The position numbers and the translations under genes are program-made. A DNA stretch of 64,000 nucleotides from Amylostereum areolatum. Lineage: Eukaryota; Basidiomycota; Agaricomycetes; Russulales; Stereaceae. This document shows positions 12,417-22,440 of this stretch, piece after piece (within the stretch, counting starts at the first letter, position 1; every line of letters begins with the position of its first letter). The notes beneath the pieces were generated by a model, which saw only the letters and a list, made by a program, of their open reading frames with translations, was not told the DNA's origin and did not search any database. The stretch spans positions 248,001-312,000 of the forward strand of contig SAXG01000022.1 of the NCBI GenBank assembly GCA_012932865.1. Direction: 5' to 3'.

Positions 12417-14393
12417 ATGACCATTGGTAGTACCTCGTCCTCTCGCCCCCGCAAGCGCGCAAAGGCTGCACCAAAATCAGACGAGCAGAAGGCCGCTCAA
12501 AAGCAAGTCAGCTTCGAGGCGAACAAGGCATACCACGACGCCCTTACGAGCGCCATCAACAAGGTCACGGAGCTTGTCAGCGGCGTGGCCGTCGCCCACC
12601 AGAAGTCCTACGACAAAGTCGCCTCGGACCTCTCGCTAACAATGAAGGAGTTCAGCGAACGCCGCGCCTCAAACATTTACAACGCGTACAACTTTTGTTG
12701 GGCACGCGTTGTCCGCGGTGACTGTACGTTCGCCGTCCGTGCTTGTTGTTCTCGTGCTGAATTATTTTAGGGGACAATGACCTGTCAAAAAAGGATGTTA
12801 TAGACATTATCAAGGAGGGCGAGGAGGGTGGAGGTCACGAGTGCCTCTCCGAGGACCAGCGCGAGACACTCCTTCAAGTGCTCCAAGCTGACCATCAAGA
12901 GCGGGATACCGGTGTCGTTCGCAAGCCAATGAAACAGCTTCACGATATCCGGACGTCGTTAGAGAAAATCAAACGAGAGGTACGATATCTATTCACCTTT
13001 GTCTGCGGCCGACGCTCATTGCGTTCATCAAGCTCGATGGCGTCCACACGCGAAGCGGGCTTGAATACATCCTTCTCACCAGTCGGAGCAGCGGTTCGCA
13101 GCTGAGCGTGCCAAGTGTCTACACCTCAGCTCAAGGCGCGGACTTCATGCTACAAGTCCTTCGTATCGCGCCTGTCGAGGTGGGCATGAGGTTTGAGGCC
13201 TTCGCCATCGGTTCTGCTAGAATACAAGGTAAGCATTAGCTGGTCCTTCTTCCGCGATCACTTACCCGTGACGGCTGGCAGGTGTTATCAAATACCTTTC
13301 TCAGCAAACAATCGGCAAATCCGACAGGAAGGGCGCAACAAAGATGCTCGTTCAAGACATCTTGCGTAGCCAGATGGGTACGTGTTCTTCCTTTGTTGTG
13401 GCCCGTTTCCTCATGTTCCGTCAAGAACGCCTTACTGGGAAGCCGGGTTCTCGTATCGAGTACACGCACTGGTACACAAGGATGATCCTCCAGCTACACA
13501 TCAACATGCGTGGATGGCCCCTCAAGGGAAAACCGGTTTCTCCCTCCGAGATCAAGACCAACAAGGAGATGTCGACCCTCTACCAAGCCCTGTTCACTGG
13601 AACGTGCCATCTTTACCGCATCTCGGACGAAGAAATGGCCATTCAAAGAGCAACTCCCGGCGGCCTGTTTCCCATGCCAGCCGAGGCTCCCGCGCTTCCC
13701 TCTCCTTCGTTACCCTCAACTTCAACCTCAACATCGGCAGTGGTGCCCTACTCGTCCTCTGACCCCGTTCATCCCGCCTCCCCCTCTTCTCCGTTCCCCT
13801 CGCTTTCCTCCCCTCAGTCCTCGACCCAGGTCCCATTGCCGTCGATCCCGGCCCCATCACCATCAGTGAGCCCAACACCGCCGCTGTCGATCCCAACCCC
13901 GTCATTGTCGAGCCCAGCCCTGCCGTCGTCAGTCCCGACCCCGCCGTCGTCAGTCCCGACCCCGCCATCATCAATCCCAGCCCCGTCGCCTTCGTCAACT
14001 ACACTTGCGGCGATGGAGAGTGCCAGTGTTTGGCCTGGGGCTCCTTCACCCTCGGCCCCTGCGATCCTATTGACTACAACTTCCACGCACACCCAGTCAC
14101 ACGAACGTGCTCCCGTGGCTTCGACGTCGGTCTCACCACTATCGGATCTCGCAGCGTTGATGGCCAACGACAGCTACATGAGCTCCGGTACCAAACGAAC
14201 TTATGAGGCTGCGATTGGCGATGACAATGGTCATACAGTAACGGTGCGGGGTGCCCCGGCACCTTTAGGTGATGTTTATACAGGAGATTCATCGGAGCTT
14301 AGTCTCCCAGCTCCGTCGACGGCGTTCAGTAACCAGGACTGGACTTTCTCCTCCGACTTCTTATTCACTCTACCTGATTACCAGTTTAGTTAG
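12417..14393 (+). CDS. KDZ passenger gene 3, unknown protein with coiled N-terminus and Pro/Ser repeats
   Basis: Multi-exon gene. The start ATG 12417 opens a basic, nuclear-localisation-like stretch (SRPRKRAKAAPK). A helical region follows, then after splice sites at about 12724/12770 a segment WDNDLSKKDVIDIIKEG..ECLSEDQRETLLQVLQADHQ. Later exons read VIKYLSQQTIGKSDRKGATK and EYTHWYTRMILQLHINMRGW. The last 250 residues are Pro/Ser/Thr repeats (13680-14010). The stop is at 14393. Exon borders after 12980 are approximate. Family not recognised. It is co-oriented with the transposase, ending about 240 bp before the right inverted repeat. Confidence 0.65.
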
Positions 14394-14630
14394 CCATTTG
14401 TAATCCATTACAATATTTACTAGTCCCATAACAATCAAAACATAGTCCAATTTGATGGCCCTTGTACACTGAATCTGACTTGTCATTTTTCTTCTCACAC
14501 AGATTATGTAATCACCTTGAGGGCTCTCATAATGGCTAAGTCACGCTCGGTACAGCGGCTGATGGATAGCATAATCAAACTCTACATGGTAAACACTCTC
14601 TAAGCATATATGATATGTCTAGGGTGCGGT

Positions 14631-14950
14631 GGATATTGAGTTGGGAGCATGCAACGTCGAGCTCGTCGTCGGCGACGGCGACGACGACTTTGCGGGAGAT
14701 GCCGAGGGACCTAGCGGGCGTCGGGCATGATGCCGCCGGACCTGGCGGGTGTCGGGACTGGCATGCCGGGTAGCCGGACGGCCCCACGCCCCTTGGCCTT
14801 GACGGTACCTTCCTCTTACCATTATAGGAAGGCGCCTGGCGGGCTGGCCCGCGCGGGCGGCATATGCTTAGGTTTGATACCTAGCTAGATAATGCCAAGG
14901 GGGGGGGATCACACTATCTAATTAGATATAAGTATGTAGAGGGCCAGGTG
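14631..14950 (-). repeat. KDZ right terminal inverted repeat
   Basis: Reverse complement of the left repeat 6251-6570, ending GGGCCAGGTG next to the target duplication AGTTTCGC at 14951-14958. Small differences (for example in a G run near 14897) show that the two repeats have drifted slightly. Confidence 0.85.
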
Positions 14951-15023
14951 AGTTTCGCTAGTCTAGTAGAATTCGTCGGGCGTTGATAGGGATTTGCGAA
15001 ACGACCGATTGCGTCATCAGGTA

Positions 15024-15573
15024 AGGTAGGCGACACCAGGAACCAGCACCCCCTTATATAAGCATTCCCGACCCCGTCTCGCTGCCTCAATAAGTTCCAC
15101 AACATCCATCCTTTGCTCATTCTGACTCCGGAGATGTATAGAGGAGGGGTGTATGATATTGTCTCTGCAGCTACTTTTTTGAAAAAATAAATTCCGGGAG
15201 AGTTATTACAATCTTTAAGTAAAAGTCGGAAAACACCTCAAAATGCACTTAGCAGCTCAGCCAACCTGATTTAAAAAATTTCGTATACGACAACCTCGCA
15301 GATTTTGCCGCTTACTAAGCACATCACGTGCCTACTGCCTGCCTTATTTGGCCGTAGGTACTAGGTAGGTACGAAACCAGGCTCAAAACGGCATCATACG
15401 TGCCAAATGGTGCATCAAGAAACGCAGGGTAAAGCCATTTGAGGATTCCGAACTGTGGCCCAAGTTTATTCATCAAAAAAAAAACCGGGTCGGACCCATA
15501 CCTCCCAGATTTGCCGCCCACGTGACCTGTGCCTGATTACATAAGGGGTGCTGGTTCCTCGTGTCGCCTACCT
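15024..15573. mobile_element. 550-bp MITE with TA target duplication
   Basis: Terminal inverted repeats of about 33 bp begin AGGTAGGCGACAC. They are flanked by TA at 15022-15023 and 15574-15575. The related element B2 (51674-52204) has the empty site CATCAGG-TA-CGTCCG at about 51731-51743, proving the insertion. The interior is AT-richer and non-coding. TA duplication suggests a Tc1/mariner-type mover. Class is inferred from the duplication only. Confidence 0.8.
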
Positions 15574-15717
15574 TACGTCCGAATATGGGTACGCCCTGCA
15601 CGTGATGCCGCTCCCGACTCGATGTCGGACGGTGCGACGTGCGACTTGCGACTCGCGACTCCAGTGCGACGACGCGTCTCAAACCATGTATAGATACTTT
15701 CTCTTCCTACAATCACA

Positions 15718-16017
15718 ATGGAATCTTTGCCCTCATGAGAACCATCGAACACTCCAGCCCCTCGCTCTTCATACAAGCCTAGCCCTCCCGTATTTCTACG
15801 TGCCGATGACACGTTCACCCCGGAGTCCGTCAGACCGTCGAGGCCTCCACCCATCATCGTCGCCGACAGTTTTATTTCTATGAATCAAAAGTTCCCGGCT
15901 ATCCCTTGTGCTCCGACTTCTTTTGCACTTGCCGCCCGCCCGTTTTCTGAGGCAGTCGACGAGATCTCATCCAGGTGTGAGACAAGACTTTCGGATAGTG
16001 GGTCATCGTGTGTGTGA
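15718..16017 (+). pseudogene. B1 copy of the 99-residue element ORF, with early stop
   Basis: Collinear with the open 99-codon frame of B2 at 51880-52179. Here the seventh codon is TGA where B2 has CGA, a C-to-T change at a CpG. The remainder is nearly identical to B2. Function unknown. Confidence 0.55.
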
Positions 16018-16103
16018 TCATCTCCTCCATCTTCATTGGGTTCCATGTGAGGAGAAGGGATGGTAGCAATATGACGAAGTAGGGTAAAGGAGTGGGACAC
16101 GTC

Positions 16104-16807
16104 TAAGGCTCCAACTGTATAGTTTATGTCTAGTGAGATTGGGGTAGCTAGATAGTATACTATACTAAACAGTAAACAGACAGTAAACAGACAGTTTAGA
16201 CAGTTAATGCATCATTACTGAGGTAAAGAAGTCAGCAGTGTAGAGTTTAGTACACATAAGCTCTGAGATAGTCTTAGCCTTTAGTAATGAGCATGCATCA
16301 GTACATATATGGCAAGCATCTGAGAACAAGCACTCAACAGACATCAAGGTAGCAGGAATTACTAAAAAATCCTGGGCCATGCACATGATGACCAGAAAGT
16401 AGTCCTTATGTTCCTGTGTATAGTCATAAAGTGCACATAAATAGAACAAATGAATTATATATCTTCCACTGTTTTAAGGGTTCCAAAGGTTTTCATATCC
16501 CCCCTCATTAGCCTTCTAACAATTGAGTTCTAGGACCTCTGGAAATGTGGAGATGGGTGCTGAGAATGACAGCTGAGATGGCTGAAAGAATCACCAGAGT
16601 TGGGCATGAGTGTAATAGGTGTAGTAGAGGCTGATAGCTTACACCTGGTAGCACCTACGGGCATGTCACACACTGCCACTTTGGATAGGGTTTACTGTCT
16701 AGTATACTCACTACTTACTGTCTACAGCTGATGGGGTAGCTAGATAGTAAAACTATACCATATAAACAGTTTATAGACAGTAAATAGACTATAACGTTGG
16801 AGCCTTA
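16104..16807. mobile_element. 704-bp hAT-type element inside B1
   Basis: Ends TAAGGCTCCAAC and GTTGGAGCCTTA are inverted repeats. The 8-bp target duplication GACACGTC is exact (16096-16103 and 16808-16815), as in hAT elements. The related sequence at about 21070-21085 in B2 carries the unoccupied version of the site. The interior has many ACAGTAAACAGACAG-like subterminal repeats and a fragment of hAT transposase. Confidence 0.8.
16204..16449 (-). pseudogene. hAT transposase C-terminal fragment
   Basis: An 81-codon frame reading DFLVIPATLMSVECLFSDA then SELMCTK, matching the hAT dimerisation region (..LxIPxxxxSxExxFS..). Too short to be active. It identifies the surrounding 704-bp element as a deletion derivative of a hAT transposon. 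Confidence 0.6.
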
Positions 16808-16996
16808 GACACGTCGAAGCCTGAGACGCGTTTCCGCTGGCTATCACGTGCAGGACGTGCCCAAATCGGGACGGGGTCGATGACACGGCCGAGGTGTTGC
16901 AGATCCCTATCAACACCCGACGAATTCTACCAGTCTTTAACTAGACACTACCTGCTCGCCTCGTCAGTGTCCGTTAAAGACTCGGCCTCCAGTCTA

Positions 16997-17469
16997 GAAG
17001 TTTTGCGTGTTCAAGGCAGGCGGCGAGCTCGCGGACAAACCAGATGTTGAAAACTGTTTGTGCGAGGCCATTCGTGGTGTCAGTTGGCCATGCACGACGA
17101 GAGGAAAAGAACAAACATACGTTTGGAAACATTGTAGCGGTCTGCCATCACGCTGAAGTGGATTCAGTCGGGAAGTGGACGGCGAGGAAGGCGAGGCCTA
17201 CGAGAAGGTGCAATGTTTCTTATCATTCAGTCTTTCAAGGATCTTTGGGGCCTGCATGTCTTCCTTGGAAAATTTGGACAAATAATGAGCGTCGCTAGCG
17301 ACGACCACGACGCGAGGCTTGCCGCCCGCTTCGGACGCGCGTAGAAGGGAGGGAAGAAGAAGCACAGAAAGGAGCATGTTAGATAGGTGGTTCACCTGGA
17401 GGCTAATCACCTGGTCGTGAGATTTCCAAGTCAAATGTGTGATTCATGTTGTACGCACGTCGTTTCCCA
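16997..17469 (-). pseudogene. SDR gene, fragment 3 (middle exons)
   Basis: Middle of the SDR: LQVNHLSNMLLSVLLLPSLL, PRVVVVASDAHYLSKF, then after an intron the active-site motif YNVSK (the YxxxK of SDRs). A second intron starts GTATGTTTG and ends ACAG before FNIWFVRELAACLEHAK. The right edge (17461-17469, CGTTTCCCA) is the 9-bp duplication of B2; the left edge is the duplication of B1. Reading from fragment 2 across the B2 duplication gives DGWETTLQVNHL after splicing with acceptor GATTAG. Confidence 0.85.
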
Positions 17470-17621
17470 TAGACTGGAGGCCGAGTCTTTAACGGACACT
17501 GACGAGGCGAGCAGGTAGTGTCTAGTTAAAGACTGGTAGAATTCGTCGGGCGTTGATAGGGATCTGCGACACCTCGGCTGCGTCATCAACCCCGTCCCAA
17601 TTTGGGCACGTCCTGCACGTG
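17470..17621. mobile_element. MULE-like element B2, right terminus
   Basis: Starts TAGACTGGAGGCCGAGTC beside the SDR. It is an inverted copy of the B1 terminus at about 16845-16996, so the two form a roughly 150-bp inverted repeat around SDR fragment 3. Interrupted at 17622 by element C1; B2 resumes at 21044. Its other terminus is at 51674. Confidence 0.7.
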
Positions 17622-17879
17622 CATCAGGAAAACTCCCGGTACTTGAGACACACTGAGAACTTGGGCCAGCCACTTAGAATTGGAGAGCAGCCTTAGGTGC
17701 ACTTGGACTTGGGACAAAATGACTGACTACCTTGGTGAAATAAGTGGAACTTGGTGGGATCCTTGAAAATATAGTAGTTTACTTTCATACTTGAGAAATT
17801 TAGCATGTTACTTAGTTGAATGTGTCAATACTTGCAAGGTCACGACTTGGTGGATTTCGAGAACGGGAAAGTCACGTGA

Positions 17880-19110
17880 CTCGCCACTGTTATCGGCGCT
17901 CAACACCGAGTCGACTCTTTGTCTTCAACCACGACATCCGTCGTCGTTGGGACCTGGCTTCGTCGCTGTTGCCGTCACCTCCGCCAACGCGGACGCCTTC
18001 ATCGCCCTCAACACGGGTGCCTTTGTCATCCTCAAGCATTCACGACCGTCACCCTCCCCGCCCACGTCGCCGTCAAGTCTAATGCCAGCACACGCGTCTC
18101 CCTCGTCTCCCTCAAACACCTCGTCACCGTCACCGCACCCGTCCCCGTTGCTCTCACGCCCCCGACCCCGTTGCTCTCAACGCCCCTGACCATGTTGCCC
18201 TCAACACCCGTACCCGCGCAGCTTCAACACACCAACCATCGTTGTCGTTGACGCTTTCGCCACCGTCGCCCTGAACGTCCACGTCACCAGCGCTCGAACG
18301 GCCACGTCACAGCGACCTTCAAGGTCCGTGAACAAGCCCGTCTACCTCACACTCTACGTCTCCTTCAACGCCCGCGCCCCCGTCGCGAACGTCCACGCCC
18401 TCAACAACCTCCTCGCACGGACCCTCGACACCTGCAACGTCTACACCCCGTTGTCCCCCGTGCTCAATGCGCAGGCCTCCGTCACTCCCCACATCAACGC
18501 TCTCATCACGCTCAACGCTCACCCAACCCAAACCTCCCTCAGCGCCCTCAAGACCTGCATCCCTCCGCCGCAATGACGACGCCGTCACCCTCAATATCTG
18601 TGCCCCGTCACCTCAACGCCCCCGACCCACCGTGCTCAATGTCCGCAACCCCGTCGCGCTCAATGTCCGCAACCCCGTTGCGCTCAATGCCCGCAATCCT
18701 GTCGTGCTCAACACCCACACCCGTCGCGCTCAACGCCAATGCGCCCGTTGCCCCCAATGCCGACGCGCGTCGCCCCCAATGCCGACGCGTGTCGCCCCCA
18801 GTGCCCACGGCCTCGTCACCCGCCAATGCCCACGGCTTTGTCACCCCAAAGGTACCACTCATGCGTGTGTGCCCCCGCCCATGTCGCGCGCGCACCTCTG
18901 TCATGTGCGCATGCCCTCGCCCCTGCCGCGCATGCGACCCCCGTCCTGCATGTCCTCCCGCCCGGTCGCACGCCTTCAGTGCGCATCCCCCTCCAGCCTC
19001 TATGCTTACAGCACTAACCTCCACACCTCATTATATAGTGTGTACGGCTTCAGATGTCTCCGCCCGCGCGCGATCCCTCGCGTATGTCAGTGCTACCACT
19101 GCTCTGACCC
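17880..19110 (+). repeat. C-rich, coding-like tandem repeats in C1
   Basis: Degenerate tandem repeats of about 24-27 bp, clearest at 18640-18740 where GTCGCGCTCAATGTCCGCAA recurs. All frames are open for long stretches because stop codons are rare in this composition. I do not call a gene here. Confidence 0.6.
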
Positions 19111-19126
19111 TGATGTTGGGTTACTT

Positions 19127-20637
19127 CATCAGCAATCTAATACATTGAGTTAAGGCATGTTTTGGCTAGTTGCCAGGTTGTACAACCTATAAAACAGGCG
19201 AAACACCCAAACTTCGAAACTGGTCTGAAACCTACGTATTCATTGGGCGGTTGGTCAACTGAACAGTAATTGAAGTATAACCTAGGTAAACTAGGGACCA
19301 AGTACTTACCAACACACCTTCAACCTACACCGTTGAATTTCTTATTTGCTTGTAGACCCAGAATCACACAATATGATGACCAAACAAGTTATATTGTGCA
19401 TGATATCATAACAAAAATAATAAAAGGTATACTATATAATAATGTCTGATAAGTGAAATAGGGCAACTACAGCAGCAAGGTAGGGTGACAACACGGCAGT
19501 GGTGACAAGAAGCAGGGGACAAGACAGCAGTGTGACAAGACAGCATTGGCGACGAGACGGTGTGGGCGAGATGGCGGTGGTAGCGGGATGGCAGGGACTG
19601 CAAGAGAGCGCAGGTGGCGAGACAACGGGGGTGGCGAGGCAGCACGGGCGGTGAGACGGCAGTGGTGGCGAGACAGTGCATGTGGCGAGATAACGGGGGC
19701 AGCGAGAGGGCGCGGGCGAGGCGGTGGTGGTAGCGAGACGGCGAGGGCAGCGAGACGGTGCGGGCGGCAAGGCAACGCGGGCAGCGAGGAAGCACGGGCG
19801 GCGAGGAAGCGCGGGTGGTGGGGAAGCGCGGGTGGCGGGGAAGCACGGGTGGCGGGGAAGCGCGGGTGGCGGGGAAGCGCGGGTGGCGAGGAAGCGTGGG
19901 CGGCGAGATGGCGGGGGTAGCAAGGCAGCGCAAGCGGCAAGACGGCGGGGGCGGTGGAAGTGAGGCAGCATGGGCGGCGAGACAGCGCGGGTGATGAGAC
20001 GGCGGTGGTGGCAAGATGGTGCGGGTGGCGAGTTGATGCGGGCGGTGAGACGACGTGGGCAAGACGGTGCGGGTGACGCCGGCAGCGAGATGACGTGGGC
20101 GAGAGGGCAGTGGTGGTGAGAGGACGGTGGTGGTGAGAGGGCGGTGGTGGCGAGACGGTGTGGGCGAGACGGCGGGGACGGCGGGGATGGCGAGATGGCG
20201 TGGGTGGTGAGATGGCGTGGGTGGCGAGATGATGGGGGTGGCAAGACAGCACGGGTGGCGAGACGGCGCGGGCAAGATGGCATTGGTGGCAAGACGGCGT
20301 GGGTGACAGAGTGAGGGGGGTGGCGAGGCCCAGGGAGTGGCGAGAGTAGGGAGGGAGGGAGGGACGACAACAGTGGGAGTGGTGGTGGGAGTGATGAGAG
20401 AAGGTGTGCGCTGGCACGATGAGTGAAGTAGCCGCGTGAGTGAGTCAGCTATCCCACGGTTAAATGGCTTTAGGGCAGGCTTGATTTAGCCTTCGGGCAA
20501 ATCCCGAGGCGCGCGCGGCAAGGTGCGAGAAGTTGCCAAGTTTACCGGAGTTTCCTTAACCGGCCAAACCGCGGAAGAAGCTAACTGTCTATCAATTACC
20601 ATCAAACTCTCCAACTCAATGTGTCAAGTTGCTGATG
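19127..20637. mobile_element. Satellite-filled element D1 (Plavaka-like ends)
   Basis: Ends CATCAGCAATCTAATACATT and, inverted, CATCAGCAACTTGACACATT; flanked by TT at 19125-19126 and 20638-20639. Element D2 (52255-53303) is a shorter relative. The ends and 2-bp duplication resemble C1 and C2, so D is probably another non-autonomous Plavaka-type family. The middle is a purine-rich satellite (19440-20420). Confidence 0.7.
19440..20420 (+). repeat. G/A-rich minisatellite inside D1
   Basis: Degenerate repeats of about 15-18 nt built from GGCGAGACGGC-like words. The clearest block (about 19800-19900) has a 17-nt unit GGGGAAGCGCGGGTGGC. The minus strand is open in all three frames for about 290-316 codons (PRHLA/SPPALPRHPRF-type peptide repeats), which follows from the repeat, not from a gene. 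A shorter version is at 52590-53080. Confidence 0.7.
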
Positions 20638-21043
20638 TTCCGTGCTTGCTGTTTGTGTCTGATTGGCTTTATCTATTTTATATCCATTCCATATCATGTA
20701 CATGTGCTCAGTACTATATGAATGGATGAATTATGATTTGCTTTGTGCCCCCTAAACTGTGTGTTTCCAGTGCTTGGAGTGACTGGACAATGACTGAGTG
20801 ATTCATTGCAGTATCTGAAACCACTGGACCATATACTTGGGTACTTGAGCCTCCTGTCTCATGGCCTTCCCTACCTTGACATCTACTTACCAAGTGTGTC
20901 CAAGGCTAGCCTCAAGTGAAATGGGTACTTGGGCCAGAAAGTGGCCCGGCTTAGCCAATGTCCACATTGCTGGGGACTTGGGGCTCTGGGTGACTTGCCC
21001 AAGGACCCCAAGTCACTGTCAAGTACCGGGAGTTTTCCTGATG

Positions 21044-21142
21044 TGATAGCCAGCGGAAACGCGTCTCGGGCTCCGACGCGTCCCACTCCTTTACCCTACT
21101 TCATCATATTGCTACCATCCCTTCTCCTCACATGGAACCCAA
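21044..21142. mobile_element. MULE-like element B2, continuation after C1
   Basis: Continues the B2 sequence broken by C1 at 17621 (TGATAGCCAGCGG onward). It matches, in inverted orientation, the B1 stretch at about 16030-16103 plus 16808-16850. It ends at AACCCAA (21136-21142), the left copy of the direct repeat bordering element E; the right copy (as TTGGGTT) is at 52198-52204. Confidence 0.65.
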
Positions 21143-21780
21143 CACATAAGACAGTCAATTAGTGCTGTTGTCAACACATAATCCATGAGTCTTTTATCCC
21201 TCCCTCAACACAAACCCCACGGTGGGCCCAAGGTGCCATATGCAACACATGGGCCCATGTGGGGTCCCCCTATGCTGATGTGCCAGGATAGTTCCCTGGG
21301 CCCACCAGGACCGTAAAACAGTGTTCGGACCCTTCTAGACTCTCCAGGACCCTTGAAGCAGGTTCGGACCCGCCGGACCTGCCGGACCCGCCGGACCTGC
21401 CGGACCCGCCGGACCTATCGGACCCATTGGACCCACCAGACCCACCGGACCCATTGGACTCACACCCATTCTCTAAATATTACGTCTTGGATACTCAACC
21501 TCTCCGAGCACTTTAGTACACACCTTGTAGCCTCAGTCCTACATGAGAATCATAATGATAAGCTACAGTGTTCCTTGACATGAATCCCACCCCTCCGAGG
21601 CAATCACTTGGAATGGATTATGTTGAAAAGGTACCCATTTCACGTGGTCCACCTTCAATCTGATAACCTCCGCCCACTGCCCTATCTGTCTCTTCCCATC
21701 CACCATACCTGTCAACGACCACTGTTCATACATCTCAATCCAAACCTCTTAGACACCAATATCCATTCTCCTTCACACCG
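21143..21780. mobile_element. Element E, left end and leader
   Basis: The end reads CACATAAGACAGTCAATTAG. It resembles the inverted end at 52205-52254 (GACCCCAGACAGTCAAGTAA), and both are bordered by AACCCAA. E therefore appears to be a large element inserted in B2 that carries the KDZ-2 gene. A GGACC(C/T)GCC-type minisatellite occupies 21355-21470. The limits of E are inferred from these two ends only. Confidence 0.45.
21355..21470 (+). repeat. 9-bp minisatellite, GGACCYGCC units
   Basis: About twelve imperfect copies of a 9-bp unit (GGACCCGCC / GGACCTGCC / GGACCCATT) lie upstream of the KDZ-2 gene. No function is evident. Confidence 0.7.
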
Positions 21781-22440
21781 ATGGGCAGGAAAACTGTGTA
21801 CTCGGAGTCCAGAGTCACCCAGCACAAGGCCAGGCGGAATTGGTATGGGAAAGTCAAATTTCAAGCAGGACCAATGGGAGAGGCATTCAAGAGCCGAGCA
21901 CTCAGCCCACTAACCAAGCAAAGACTGGAACGCAACCAAAGCCAGGCCCTGGATGATGATGATTCCCCTCCGAACGACTTCCCACAAGATGATGACACCG
22001 ATCACCTACGATTCGTGGACCCTCCGGTCCTTCCACATCCAACCAAGTGCATGGCTGGCAAGGTGAGTCCGTACATTCTTTTCGTCCCCCAAGAGGAACT
22101 CACAGCATCCGTCGGCCAGTCTCAGAATGTGTTTATGAAGGAGTGGAAGCCAAGAATTCCCCAGTATACCTCCGTGATGTATAGTCACGAGGCTCCAATG
22201 TCAGTCAAGTGTATCGACTGTGGTGTCGAAGATGGTAACTGGCGGTGCAAGCAGTGCTTCGGCTGTCCCAATGTTTGCGCAGAGTGCCTTCGGAAGGCCC
22301 ACCTCCGTCATCCTTTCTATCGTGTGCAACGGTGGACAGGAGAAAGGTTCACTGATGCTTGGCTACATGACGTCGGTCTGGTAGTTTGCCTCGGACATGG
22401 AGGACAGCCATGTCCGTCCAGTCCTAGTATCCCATCTGAG

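Larger units (their letters stand above)
6251..14950 (+). mobile_element. Complete KDZ-type DNA transposon with three genes
   Basis: An 8.7-kb element bounded by long inverted repeats beginning ACCTGGCCCTCTACATACT. It is flanked by the 8-bp duplication AGTTTCGC (6243-6250 and 14951-14958); 8-bp duplications are typical of KDZ elements. If the terminus is read as CACCTGG, the duplication is 7 bp. Inside lie a KDZ transposase gene and two further genes, all on the plus strand. The transposase frame looks open and the ends look intact, so the element may be autonomous. It sits directly against the left end of B1, inside B1's own target duplication. Confidence 0.85.
14959..16996. mobile_element. 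MULE-like element B1, with two nested insertions
   Basis: One end reads TAGTCTAGTAGAATTCG; the other ends CCAGTCTA, so the terminal repeats are short and imperfect (TAGTCTAG / TAGACTGG). The flanks GAAGTTTCGC (left, before KDZ insertion) and GAAGTTTTGC (16997-17006) form a 10-bp target duplication with one mismatch. Near each end lies a longer inverted block AATTCGTCGGGCGTTGATAGG. Subtracting the MITE (15024-15573) and the hAT element (16104-16807), the element is about 780 bp. The 9-10-bp duplication is what suggests the Mutator/MULE superfamily; no transposase is present. Confidence 0.65.
17622..21043. mobile_element. Non-autonomous Plavaka-type element C1
   Basis: A 3,422-bp element with perfect 25-bp terminal inverted repeats beginning CATCAGGAAAACTCCCGGTA. 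The 2-bp duplication TG lies at 17620-17621 and 21044-21045. The empty site CACGTGATAGC is present in the inverted B1 copy at about 16840-16852. Both subterminal regions are crowded with ACTTGG/CCAAGT words. The same terminus and 2-bp duplication are found on the transposase-bearing Plavaka element (51341 and 57927), so C1 is probably mobilised by it. The interior has no transposase, only repeats and D1. Confidence 0.8.

Noticed and set aside
18467..19153. 228-codon plus-strand frame with NVRNPVALN-type repeats
   Set aside because: Produced by a short C-rich tandem repeat inside a non-autonomous element; overlapping frames are equally long.
19406..20417. Long minus-strand reading frames (289-316 codons) with His/Pro/Ser-rich text
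   Set aside because: Open in all three frames at once because the satellite lacks stop codons; the peptide is only the translated repeat unit.
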